A stretch of DNA of 55,338 nt from an uncultured Acetatifactor sp. (GTDB lineage: Bacteria > Bacillota > Clostridia > Lachnospirales > Lachnospiraceae). The stretch covers positions 1 to 55,338 of the forward strand of contig NZ_CAJUCP010000037.1 in the NCBI RefSeq assembly GCF_910585425.1, read 5' to 3'. The position numbers were made by a program, and so were the translations under genes. This document shows, in pieces, positions 1 to 8,248 of this stretch. Each line of letters starts with the position of its first letter. The first letter of the stretch is position 1. The notes beneath the pieces are model-generated. The model searched no databases, was not told the DNA's origin, and saw only the letters and a list, made by a program, of their open reading frames with translations.

Positions 1-65
1 ACTTTAAAATTCCTTGATTTTTTGAGGAAAATCACTTGACAATATAGGGAGGAGTAAATTCGATT

Positions 66-2042
66 ATGAAGGACTTTTTCAAAAAATTCGCAGTCATCTC
101 CCTGGCCGTCATGCTGCTGTCCCCCCTGTTCCCCTTCCCTTCCCCGGGAGCGGAGGCCGGGCCCCCAGAGCAGGTGGACATCCTGTTCCTCCATGACACC
201 CATTCCCATCTGGACAGCTTCCCCACCGTGGAGGAGGGCCGGAACGTGACCTTGGGCGGCTTCGCCCGCATCAAGACCTTGATCGACGGGAAAAAAGCGG
301 AAAATCCCGACGCGCTGCTCCTGGACGCGGGGGACTTCTCCATGGGGACCTTAGTCCAGACCATCTTCCACACCGATGCCCCGGAGCTGCGGATGCTGGG
401 CTATCTGGGATGCGAGGTCAGCACCTTCGGCAACCATGAATTCGACTACCGCTCCACAGGCCTGGCCGGAGCCCTGGACGCCGCCGTGGGCAGCGGAGAC
501 CCTGTCCCGGCCCTGGCCCTGTGCAATGTGGACTGGGAAGCCATGGAGGCGGAGGGCCTCACGGAAGACCAGCAGCTCTTAAAGGAAGCTTTCACGGCCT
601 ACGGTGTGGAAGATTACGTTGTATTGGACAAATCCGGTATCCGCATCGCTGTGCTGGGCGTCTTCGGGGAGGATTCCCTGGCCTGCGCCCCCACCTGCGC
701 GCTGAAATTCCGGGACATCTCGGAGGCGGCCGCCGACACGGTAAAGGAAATCCGGGAAAACGAAGACGTGGACATGATAGTATGCGTCTCCCACAGCGGC
801 ACCAGCGAGGAAGCCGACAAGTCCGAGGACGAGATTCTGGCAAAGGCCGTGCCCGAGATCGACCTGATCGTCAGCGGCCACACCCACACCTCCCTCCATG
901 AGCCCATCCGGCACGGGGACACCTACATCGTATCCTGCGGCTCCTACGGCAGGAGCCTGGGGAGCCTGTCCATGTCCAGACAGGCGGACGGGCGCTGGAG
1001 CATGGATTCCTATGAGCTGATTCCCGTCACCCAGGACATCCCGCCAGACGCCGGCGCCCAGGCGGAGATCGACAGCCTCAAGGAGAAGATAGACGCCACC
1101 TACCTGGCCCGGTTCGGCTATATCACGGATCAGGTGCTGGCCCGAAACGACATCGAATTCGCCACCTCGGACGACCTGTACGAGACCCACACGGAGCACA
1201 ACCTGGGCAATCTCCTGGCCGACTCCTTCGCCTACGCCGCGGAGCATGCGGACGACCCTGACACCCATCCGATCGACGTGGCCATCGTGCCCTCGGGCTG
1301 TGTCCGCGACACCTTCGCCACAGGGGACGTCACCGTCACGGACGTGTTCAACGCCTACTCCCTGGGGATAGGCCCGGACGGCATCCCTGGCTACCCCCTG
1401 ATCAGCATGTACCTCACCGGGGCGGAGCTGAAGACCGGCGCGGAGATAGACGCCTCCGTATCGGATTTCATGAAGTCCGCCAGGCTCTACATCAGCGGCC
1501 TGCACTTTACCTTCAATCCCCACCGGATCATCCTGAACAAGGTCACGGACTGCTATATGACCGACGAGAAGGGCAGCCGTGTGGAAATCGAAGACGACAA
1601 GCTCTACCGTGTGGTATGCGACCTCTACAGCGGGCAGATGCTGGGCGCCGTCACGGATGTGTCCTACGGCATCCTGTCCGTGCAGCCCAAGTTCGCCGAC
1701 GGCACCCCCATAGAGGATATCGAGGACGCCATCCTCACGGACGGCGGACGGGAGCTGAAGGCCTGGGCCGCCATCGCGGGATACCTGGATTCCCTGGAGG
1801 ATGCGGACGGGGACGGCGTCTCCGACATACCGGAGGCCTACGCTTCCGCCCAGGGCCGCAAGGTGGTGGAGGACAGCAGGTCCATAGGCGATTTGGTAAA
1901 AAGCCCTAACAAATTCGCATTCATCATCCTGGGCATCCTTCTGCTGCTCCTGGCCCTGATTGTCCTGTTATTCTGGCTGATCATAAAGCTGGTCCGCAGG
2001 CTGACCCGCAGAAACCATGCGACCGCCGGCAGTTGCCGTTGA
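66..2042 (+). CDS. Secreted, membrane-anchored 5'-nucleotidase/metallophosphoesterase (UshA-like)
   Basis: Calcineurin-like two-metal phosphoesterase fused to a 5'-nucleotidase C-terminal domain, probably releasing phosphate and nucleosides from extracellular nucleotides. The 658-residue protein has a signal peptide (about 1-30), metal motifs DTHSH (44-48), GD (89-90), GNHEFD (122-127), SHSG (242-245) and GHTHT (271-275), a C-terminal domain with NLLAD, and one transmembrane helix near 626-650 followed by an Arg/Lys-rich tail, so the enzyme is anchored on the outer face. The ATG follows GGGAGGAG at 47-54. DUF1266 and ABC exporter genes follow in the same direction. The substrate (nucleotide, UDP-sugar or cyclic nucleotide) cannot be decided from sequence. 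Confidence 0.9.
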   Translation: MKDFFKKFAVISLAVMLLSPLFPFPSPGAEAGPPEQVDILFLHDTHSHLDSFPTVEEGRNVTLGGFARIKTLIDGKKAENPDALLLDAGDFSMGTLVQTIFHTDAPELRMLGYLGCEVSTFGNHEFDYRSTGLAGALDAAVGSGDPVPALALCNVDWEAMEAEGLTEDQQLLKEAFTAYGVEDYVVLDKSGIRIAVLGVFGEDSLACAPTCALKFRDISEAAADTVKEIRENEDVDMIVCVSHSGTSEEADKSEDEILAKAVPEIDLIVSGHTHTSLHEPIRHGDTYIVSCGSYGRSLGSLSMSRQADGRWSMDSYELIPVTQDIPPDAGAQAEIDSLKEKIDATYLARFGYITDQVLARNDIEFATSDDLYETHTEHNLGNLLADSFAYAAEHADDPDTHPIDVAIVPSGCVRDTFATGDVTVTDVFNAYSLGIGPDGIPGYPLISMYLTGAELKTGAEIDASVSDFMKSARLYISGLHFTFNPHRIILNKVTDCYMTDEKGSRVEIEDDKLYRVVCDLYSGQMLGAVTDVSYGILSVQPKFADGTPIEDIEDAILTDGGRELKAWAAIAGYLDSLEDADGDGVSDIPEAYASAQGRKVVEDSRSIGDLVKSPNKFAFIILGILLLLLALIVLLFWLIIKLVRRLTRRNHATAGSCR

Positions 2043-2082
2043 TTCCCGGCGGAAGAACCGATTTTTACAGGAGGATTCGTCA

Positions 2083-3342
2083 ATGAGCGCAAGATACAAG
2101 ATTTCGAACAGGAATATATATGGCTTCCGGACAAATATGTACCAGATGATGTTTCTGTTGATACCACTCCTTATCGCCCTGTCCCTGCTGGCGGAGTTCG
2201 CCCTGGGGCCTGTCCTGTATGGATTCTATCAAAAGGACGCCACCCTGGAGGAGGGCGCGGCAGGGACCCAGGCCGGAGCGGATGTCCAGGTGGCGGAGTC
2301 CATTGCGGATATGGAGCGGTTGGATACCTTTACCATAATCACAAAAGGCGCTGTGGTCAATTATGACACCGTCCGCAGCGGCGACCAGCTCTACCACCGC
2401 CTGCACCTCCCCAGCGGAGAGCTGGTGATCGCCCACATCAACAAAAAAGCAATCCAGGAAACGGAGGAGGCGGGCGTCTATCGCCTGCCCATAGGGGTAT
2501 GGAGAGAGTGGGAGCCGCCTGCGGAAGTCCTGGTCTATGAAGAGTTCCTGGCGGCCCCGGATCATTATGTGGACATGTACGGGGAATATGTGCCGGTGCT
2601 CTCCCAGGCGGATTACGGCGTGGCGCTGGGCAGGCTGGCCTCCGTGTGGCTCTTCGTCATCGCCATCGTCCTCTACAGGGTCATCGGGGTGCGGCGCTGG
2701 CGCTTCGCGCCCGCTGTGTTCTGGAGGCGCGATCCCCTGCTGCCCAAAAACGACACGGAGCTTTGGTGCGCCTCCACCTTCGCCATCTGGGCCCACTCCT
2801 TTTCCATGCTGGAGGGCTGGCCTTTAGTGACGGGCGTCCACGGGAGCCGGAAGATGGTGGCGAATTTCCGCAGGACGTCCCTGGGGGAGCAATGGGACAT
2901 CCATGACCGCCGCAGCGGCCTCCAGACCGTACATGAACTGACGGAAAAACATGCAGGCAGGAACGACACCCCCTACCCGGGCTGGGACCTGTGCAGGGCC
3001 ACCCAGCTGCTGGGCATGATGTACCTGGTGCGGATGATAGACCGGGACGAGCTGGACCGGGAGTTCGTCAGGGCCGGGAGGGTGCTCCAGCAGAGGTTCG
3101 GCTCCTGGGACGAGATGGCGGAGAGCTACCTGGAGGGCTACCAGGCCTGGCTTGAGCGCACAGGGCATCAGAACGCCGCCCAGTACGCCGCCGGGCGCAG
3201 GAATGTCTTCCTGAGGCTGAAAGCGGACCCCGACGGCCCCTACTCGGTGCCCTGGCGTACCGGCCTCACCGACATCCCGGGTGGAGGGGAGCGCGGAGAG
3301 CTGAAAAGAGTGCTGTTCCGGTATCGGGATCCCAGGCCGTGA
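2083..3342 (+). CDS. DUF1266-containing membrane protein
   Basis: Protein of 419 residues with transmembrane helices near 22-48 and 181-202 and an extracytoplasmic loop between them. The cytoplasmic C-terminal half has the DUF1266 pattern (GWDLCRATQLLGMMYLV, then a GSWDEMAESYLEGYQAW segment). The function of DUF1266 is not known. I chose the ATG at 2083 because AGGAGG (2069-2074) lies 8 bases upstream; an in-frame ATG at 2017 would overlap the previous gene and lacks such a site. It starts 40 bp after the nucleotidase gene and ends 54 bp before the ABC exporter, so the three are probably co-transcribed. Confidence 0.8.
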   Translation: MSARYKISNRNIYGFRTNMYQMMFLLIPLLIALSLLAEFALGPVLYGFYQKDATLEEGAAGTQAGADVQVAESIADMERLDTFTIITKGAVVNYDTVRSGDQLYHRLHLPSGELVIAHINKKAIQETEEAGVYRLPIGVWREWEPPAEVLVYEEFLAAPDHYVDMYGEYVPVLSQADYGVALGRLASVWLFVIAIVLYRVIGVRRWRFAPAVFWRRDPLLPKNDTELWCASTFAIWAHSFSMLEGWPLVTGVHGSRKMVANFRRTSLGEQWDIHDRRSGLQTVHELTEKHAGRNDTPYPGWDLCRATQLLGMMYLVRMIDRDELDREFVRAGRVLQQRFGSWDEMAESYLEGYQAWLERTGHQNAAQYAAGRRNVFLRLKADPDGPYSVPWRTGLTDIPGGGERGELKRVLFRYRDPRP

Positions 3343-3396
3343 GACGGCTACGCCGGGGAGAGATTTCAGAAAGTCATGGAAACTGGAGGAAAACAA

Positions 3397-5073
3397 ATGC
3401 TGAAACGCATACTGAAAAAGAACCGAAAATCATTCCTGCTCAGCCTGATACCGGTGGTAATCGTGGGCATCATGGCTCCGCTGCGCTCCTATATCATGCA
3501 GCTCCTGATCGATTCCTCCGGCCGTCAGGAGCTTCTGGAGAGGTGTCTTGTGGCCGCGGTCTTCAGCCTGGGGGTATTCCTCTTCGAATGGGGCAGCAAG
3601 AAGAGCCAGACCATCGTGGTGCGGCGCATCGAGAGGAACCTGCGCAACGACCTGATGGGCAGGCTGTTCCATATCTCCGCGAACCAGTTCGAGGAAAAGG
3701 GCCTGGCATATTACCTGTCCAAGTTCACCACGGACATAAAGATCATATTGGACGACGGCGTGAACAATGTGTACGGCATGATCATGCAGGCAGTCTTCAT
3801 GGTGGTGGCCGTTGCCTATCTAATCTGTGTGGAGCCGCTCATCCTGCTCATCGTGGCAGGGGTGAGCGCCCTGCAGTTCGCGGTGCCGAACATTCTGAAG
3901 AAGAGGATCGCCTCCTCCAGGAAGGGGTATACGGAAGCCCTGGAGCTCTATCTGGACGGGGTGAAGAACGACCTGGGCGGCCACAAGGTCATAAGGACAT
4001 TCGACGCCATAAGGCAGATCCTGGGAAAGCAGGAGAAGCTCAGCGACTTCGTCTGCAGGAAGAACGAGGCCTCCTCCCAGACCCTGTACAGCGCCCAGGC
4101 CCTGGCCTCCTTCGTGAACAACGGGGCCTTCCTGGTGGTCCTGGGAAGCTGCATGTTCTTCGTGACGGCGGGCAGGATGACCGTGGGCGAGGTGGTGGCG
4201 ATCACCAACATGATGAACTTCGTCCTGACCCCGTGCATGTCCATAGCCAACGGCATGATCCAGATAAAGGCCATGGAGAAGGTGAAGGCCGAGCTGGAGG
4301 CCCTGCTGGCGCTGGAGAGCGAGAGCCACGGGAAGGAAGCCCTCCGGGAGGACATCCGGGAGATCCGCCTGGAGCAGGTCAGCCAGAGGATCGGCGAGGG
4401 CTTTTCCCTGGAGGGGCTGAATCTGACCTTCGAGAAGGGCAGGAAATACGCCATCGTGGGCAGGAGCGGAAGCGGGAAATCCAGCATCATCCGGCTGCTC
4501 ACCGAATACGGCCCGGAGTACACAGGCCGGATCCTGGTCAACGGGCGGGAGCTTTCGGGGCTCGACAGGGAGAGCGTCATGCACGTGAGCCCGGTGTGCT
4601 ACCAGCAGACCTATCTCTTCAACGACACGATTTTCAACAATGTGGCCCTGTACCAGGACTATACCAAAGAGCAGGTGGCGGAGGCCCTGGAGAAGGCCGG
4701 CATCTACGATACCGTCCGCAGGCTCCCTAAGGGGATAGAGGAGGAGATCCAGGAGAACGGGAAGAACTTTTCCGGCGGCGAGCTGCAGAGGATAGCCCTG
4801 GCCAGGCTGTTCCTGCGGAGCAAAGCCATGACCTTCCTGGACGAGATCACCTCCGGCCTGGACAATGCCACCGCTTATGAGATTGAGGAAAGGCTGCTGA
4901 ATGAAGACATGACCATAGTAAATATCACCCACCGGTACAACAGGGCGCTGATGCGGAAATACAGCGAAATCATCGTCATGGACGGCGGGAGGATCGTGGA
5001 GAGGGGAAGCTTTGACGAGCTGATGGAGAGGGAAGGGGCGTTCTGCAGGCTGTATAAAGTCCTGGAGGAGTGA
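3397..5073 (+). CDS. ABC exporter, fused membrane and ATPase domains
   Basis: Half-size exporter of 558 residues: an N-terminal six-helix membrane domain (about 1-300), then an ATPase with Walker A GRSGSGKSS near 355, signature FSGGELQRIALARLFL near 457, Walker B MTFLDE and the switch histidine in NITHRYN. The start at 3397 follows GGAGGA (3385-3390); an upstream in-frame ATG at 3376 has no good site. It probably works as a homodimer because no second half-transporter adjoins it. The exported substrate is unknown. It closes the nucleotidase-DUF1266 group and lies 61 bp before the long XRE-type regulator, so it might also serve the peptide/bacteriocin island downstream, but nothing in the sequence proves that. 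Confidence 0.85.
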   Translation: MLKRILKKNRKSFLLSLIPVVIVGIMAPLRSYIMQLLIDSSGRQELLERCLVAAVFSLGVFLFEWGSKKSQTIVVRRIERNLRNDLMGRLFHISANQFEEKGLAYYLSKFTTDIKIILDDGVNNVYGMIMQAVFMVVAVAYLICVEPLILLIVAGVSALQFAVPNILKKRIASSRKGYTEALELYLDGVKNDLGGHKVIRTFDAIRQILGKQEKLSDFVCRKNEASSQTLYSAQALASFVNNGAFLVVLGSCMFFVTAGRMTVGEVVAITNMMNFVLTPCMSIANGMIQIKAMEKVKAELEALLALESESHGKEALREDIREIRLEQVSQRIGEGFSLEGLNLTFEKGRKYAIVGRSGSGKSSIIRLLTEYGPEYTGRILVNGRELSGLDRESVMHVSPVCYQQTYLFNDTIFNNVALYQDYTKEQVAEALEKAGIYDTVRRLPKGIEEEIQENGKNFSGGELQRIALARLFLRSKAMTFLDEITSGLDNATAYEIEERLLNEDMTIVNITHRYNRALMRKYSEIIVMDGGRIVERGSFDELMEREGAFCRLYKVLEE

Positions 5074-5134
5074 TGGGGTCATACCACATTTTACCCTGTA
5101 TTTTTCCAGATTGGCCAAAAAGGAGAAACGAATA

Positions 5135-7126
5135 ATGGCTGTACAGAAGAACACGCAGAAGCGTTTCAGCTTATTTCTAAAGGAGCACAGGACAAAGCAT
5201 GCAATCACCCTGGAGCAGCTGTCCGACGGGCTATGCTCCGCCAGCGAGCTGGCTCGGATCGAGGCCGGGGAACGCACTGCAGGAAAAGCGCTGCAGGACG
5301 GTCTCCTATATCGCTTAGGCATATCACCGGATGCCTATGAACATTTCCGCTTTGCCGAAGATTACACGCGCTGGAAAAGGAGACAGCAGCTGCTTTACCT
5401 GATATCCCGAGGAGATACGGCACAAGCCAAAGAGTCCCTGGCGGAATATCGGCAGCACTACGAAGCAGGCGCGGAAAAAGATGTGGACAGACGGCTGGAG
5501 CGGCAGTTCTGCCTAAGCATGGAGGCACAGCTTCTATCAGGCAGGGCTTCCCTGGAAGAGGCGGATGCCCGGGAACAGAAGGAACATCCCGGCAAGCTGT
5601 TCCGGGAAGCCCTGGAACAGACCGTAGCTTTTCCTTCCCCCACACCTGTCAGCAAACAGGCTCCCCCGCCATATGGGCATCCCCATGGTGTTCTAGACAT
5701 CCCACGGAAAATCTGCTCTGTACAGGAGCTGAACCTGCTGTTAGAGGTGCTCCGTTATGAACAGCCCCCGGACTGGGAAACGTGCTATAAGGAGATTCTG
5801 AACCTGATTGGGGAATCCCGCTTCGATGCGGTCAGCCGGGCCAAAATATATCCCAAAGCAGTATTCTATCTATGTCGGGAAGGGCTTTCCCGGGGAGCCT
5901 GGGGGCTTGCGGAGAAAACAGCGGCCATGGCACAGTGCGAGAAAGCGGTGCAGCTGCTTCGGGAGGCCGGACGGATGTACTATCTGTGGGAGCTGCTGGG
6001 GCTGCTGCAGACATTTCTGCAGGATCTGGCTGCCGGACAGCTTGCTGTCGGGGCGGTGCAAAAGGCAGCGCAGCTGGAAGAGCGGAGGACAGAGTATGGG
6101 GAATGGATGGAAGCCTTGGCGGCAGTGTACATGGAGTTCGGCGTACCCAGAGAAACCACAGACTTCTGCTGGCTATATGTGGAGAAGGAAGTCTACTGCA
6201 TCAACGACATCGTCAGGATCCGCAGGGAAATGTTGGGAATCACCAGAACGGAGCTCTGCGAAAACGGCATCCTCTGTTCGGAAAGGACGCTGCGCCGTCT
6301 GGAAGAAGACGGAAAAAAGATTCAGGATAGTATCTTAAATGCGCTGATGGAACGCCTGAACCTGTCGGCGGAATACTGTCAGGCAGAGTTGGCGACCAGC
6401 AGTCCGGAGGCGCTGGCATCGATGGCCGAGCTAAGAGACCACATCCGGAACTGGGATACCGAACAGGCCGACCGATTGCTGGAGCGGCTTCGGGAGCTCA
6501 TCTCCCTGGAAATCCCCTCCAACAGGCAGGAATGGATAATCTGTCATGCCATCAATGAGGCCCATAAGGGAACCATCACCTCCAGGCAATGCGCGGAGCG
6601 AATCAAGGAGGCGTTGTCCTGCACCCTGCCTTACGAGATTGCCGTAAAACCTGGGGCAAAATATCTGACAAATAAGGAAATCAACTGTATCCACAGTATG
6701 GTCAACTGGACGAAAGGGGAGGATGCGGAAAAGGGAAGGCTTATTGCCCTGTTAGCGGAACAGTATGAGGCATGCGAAAGAGATTATATCATTTTCTGCT
6801 TTATCAACATGTATGAGCTTGTTATGGACTCCGTGGCAAGTGAAGTGGGAGATATGGGGCAATATGACCGTTCGGATGAAATCAGCCTGAAAATCATAAC
6901 AGAATGCCTTTATCAACGCCGTTCATTTGGAGTTCATGGCGGAATCTATAACTTGATGTGGAACAATGAACAGCGCGAGAAAGAAGGCATTCCGGTTCGG
7001 CGGCAGTGTAATCCAGAAGAGGATTTAAAACATTGCCTTGTATTCAGTATGATAGGAAAAGAAAAACATTTTGAGGAATTTTATCGGCGGAAGCTGCAAA
7101 ATCAGAAAAAGCATACTATTAATTAG
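5135..7126 (+). CDS. Large XRE/TPR-type (RRNPP-like) transcriptional regulator with a second HTH-like segment
   Basis: Regulator of 663 residues. Residues about 8-60 form an XRE-type helix-turn-helix (LSDGLCSASELARIEAGER). The rest is helical, with TPR-like pairs of aromatic and Ala/Leu-rich helices as in Rgg/PlcR/NprR proteins, which bind imported signalling peptides. Around 352-415 there is a second HTH-like stretch (IVRIRREMLGITRTEL, then SERTLRRLEEDG), unusual for the family. The ATG at 5135 follows AAGGAG (5120-5125). The gene converges on, and overlaps by 8 bp, a small secreted-peptide gene, the arrangement expected of a regulator-pheromone pair. GC is lower than in the genes to the left. 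The likely targets are the peptide and bacteriocin promoters at 7.36-7.46 kb (inference). Confidence 0.75.
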   Translation: MAVQKNTQKRFSLFLKEHRTKHAITLEQLSDGLCSASELARIEAGERTAGKALQDGLLYRLGISPDAYEHFRFAEDYTRWKRRQQLLYLISRGDTAQAKESLAEYRQHYEAGAEKDVDRRLERQFCLSMEAQLLSGRASLEEADAREQKEHPGKLFREALEQTVAFPSPTPVSKQAPPPYGHPHGVLDIPRKICSVQELNLLLEVLRYEQPPDWETCYKEILNLIGESRFDAVSRAKIYPKAVFYLCREGLSRGAWGLAEKTAAMAQCEKAVQLLREAGRMYYLWELLGLLQTFLQDLAAGQLAVGAVQKAAQLEERRTEYGEWMEALAAVYMEFGVPRETTDFCWLYVEKEVYCINDIVRIRREMLGITRTELCENGILCSERTLRRLEEDGKKIQDSILNALMERLNLSAEYCQAELATSSPEALASMAELRDHIRNWDTEQADRLLERLRELISLEIPSNRQEWIICHAINEAHKGTITSRQCAERIKEALSCTLPYEIAVKPGAKYLTNKEINCIHSMVNWTKGEDAEKGRLIALLAEQYEACERDYIIFCFINMYELVMDSVASEVGDMGQYDRSDEISLKIITECLYQRRSFGVHGGIYNLMWNNEQREKEGIPVRRQCNPEEDLKHCLVFSMIGKEKHFEEFYRRKLQNQKKHTIN

Positions 7127-7319
7127 TTATAACATCCCCTTTATCCTTGTCATTTAAGGGCTGTATCCCAGGCTCTCTTTCCCCATCTACACCAGTTTCC
7201 AGAACTGCTGTATCGGGCACAGGCTCTGCAATTGACTGCTTCCCGGCCAGCACTGCCAGAAGAGACAGGGTAAGCATAAAAGTAGTTGCTGTTTTTTTGA
7301 AGTAGGTTTTCTTTTTCAT
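7119..7319 (-). CDS. Small secreted peptide, candidate pheromone precursor
   Basis: Peptide of 66 residues: Lys-rich N-terminus (MKKKTYFKK), hydrophobic core (ATTFMLTLSLLAVLAG), then a polar acidic tail ending NDKDKGDVITN. This is the plan of exported Phr/PapR-type pro-peptides, whose C-terminal residues become the signal. AAGGAG lies 7 bases before the ATG at 7319; a further in-frame start upstream has no site. A candidate promoter (TTGCAA at 7386-7391, TATATT at 7363-7368, 17 bp apart) precedes it. Its 3' end overlaps that of the long XRE-type regulator. The mature signal cannot be predicted with confidence. Confidence 0.6.
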   Translation of the reverse strand: MKKKTYFKKTATTFMLTLSLLAVLAGKQSIAEPVPDTAVLETGVDGEREPGIQPLNDKDKGDVITN

Positions 7320-7362
7320 ACATGTTCTCCTTTTGTATAATGTAGCATCTAAAGATAATCCA

Positions 7363-7391
7363 AATATAAACCATAGCGCAAATCTTTGCAA
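7363..7391 (-). promoter_or_regulatory. Candidate promoter of the small secreted-peptide gene
   Basis: On the minus strand TTGCAA (7386-7391) and TATATT (7363-7368) are separated by 17 bp, 44 bp upstream of the peptide ATG. The -35 box touches the left arm of the 23-bp inverted repeat, so a protein bound there would directly affect it. Confidence 0.45.
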
Positions 7392-7444
7392 GGGACAGAG
7401 TTGTCAAAAAATCAAGACGGTTTTTTTGACAACTCTGTCCCTTG
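7389..7444. repeat. 23-bp perfect inverted repeat between divergent genes, candidate operator
   Basis: Left arm 7389-7411 and right arm 7422-7444 are perfect reverse complements (CAAGGGACAGAG then TTGTCAAAAAA in the left arm) with a 10-bp spacer. It lies between the divergently transcribed peptide gene and the bacteriocin-like gene, and each arm carries a TTGACA hexamer pointing outwards. No gene ends directly into it, so a simple terminator is less likely. It could be the binding site of the XRE-type regulator or a dispersed REP-like palindrome. Confidence 0.75.
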
Positions 7445-7455
7445 TACCGGATAAT
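7426..7455 (+). promoter_or_regulatory. Candidate promoter of the bacteriocin-like operon
   Basis: TTGACA (7426-7431, inside the right arm of the inverted repeat) and GATAAT (7450-7455), 18 bp apart, point to the secreted-protein gene at 7562, leaving a leader of about 100 bases. Confidence 0.5.
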
Positions 7456-7561
7456 GATATATGGTAAAGTGTTCTCATCGGAAGTCAGCTGAATTCTGAA
7501 ATAAATTACAACAGATTCTATATAAACCACAGAAGAGGATGTAAAAAAGGAGAGTGTTTTT

Positions 7562-8104
7562 ATGAAAAGTAAATTAGCACTTACATTAGTGTTGTCACTG
7601 TTTTTATCTGTTTCGCTGCCAAATATAACAGCGTATGCAAGCACGGGTTCTGTCATGCCCACCGATGTTTCCCAAGTATCAATGGATGGCATAACCGGTA
7701 TGAATTATGCGGATTCTGTAGGATACTATCTGGAAAAAGAGATTCCTCAGGGATTGGAGTTTATCATATTGGGCGAAGATTTACTCGGAAAGGAATGGGA
7801 TTTCCCCATACCCTATGAAAGCACTTACCATACTCCTGCTACCCCCATATCTAAACAGATTAGCAACTATACTGTTACAGGTCTTTGGTGGGGCGGTATT
7901 ATTTCTGATATTTTTATTGCTGGAGGCGTTGGATCTGCTACGATAGCAAAAACAAATAACGCCCAAAGCCAGGCAAGCGTTAAGCCCGGTTCAACTGCAG
8001 GTTGGGTGCGCAGTGAATGGAAAGATTTTAATGAAAAAGCAACGGTGCTCGAATCGGTAGGCATTGCTGGCAATAAAGCGGCATGGGATTTGCGTATAAA
8101 GTAA
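7562..8104 (+). CDS. Secreted protein, putative lactococcin 972-family bacteriocin
   Basis: Protein of 180 residues with a clear signal peptide (MKSKLALTLVLSLFLSVSLP, cleavage after AYA). The last 75 residues resemble lactococcin 972: a Trp-Gly start (LWWGG), a SATIAKTNN segment like HSATVVNNN, then AGWVRSEW and a C-terminal GNKAAWDL like GNKAYY. Lactococcin 972 blocks septum formation by binding lipid II; whether this protein does so is unknown. A middle region of about 75 residues is extra relative to the usual short precursors. AAAAGGAGAG precedes the ATG. The next two genes encode the membrane protein and ATPase that typically accompany this family, which is the main support for the call. 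Confidence 0.6.
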   Translation: MKSKLALTLVLSLFLSVSLPNITAYASTGSVMPTDVSQVSMDGITGMNYADSVGYYLEKEIPQGLEFIILGEDLLGKEWDFPIPYESTYHTPATPISKQISNYTVTGLWWGGIISDIFIAGGVGSATIAKTNNAQSQASVKPGSTAGWVRSEWKDFNEKATVLESVGIAGNKAAWDLRIK

Positions 8105-8248
8105 TTTCTCCAATCATAAAAAGTGTGGAAAGAGCTTCACCAATTATGTCCTGAATGCCCTTTCTGCACTTTGCCCTTTAAAAGAGTGATATTCTTCGCT
8201 ACCTACCACGAGGAATTCCCTTCCAATAAATTCACGAGGTACTTATCC

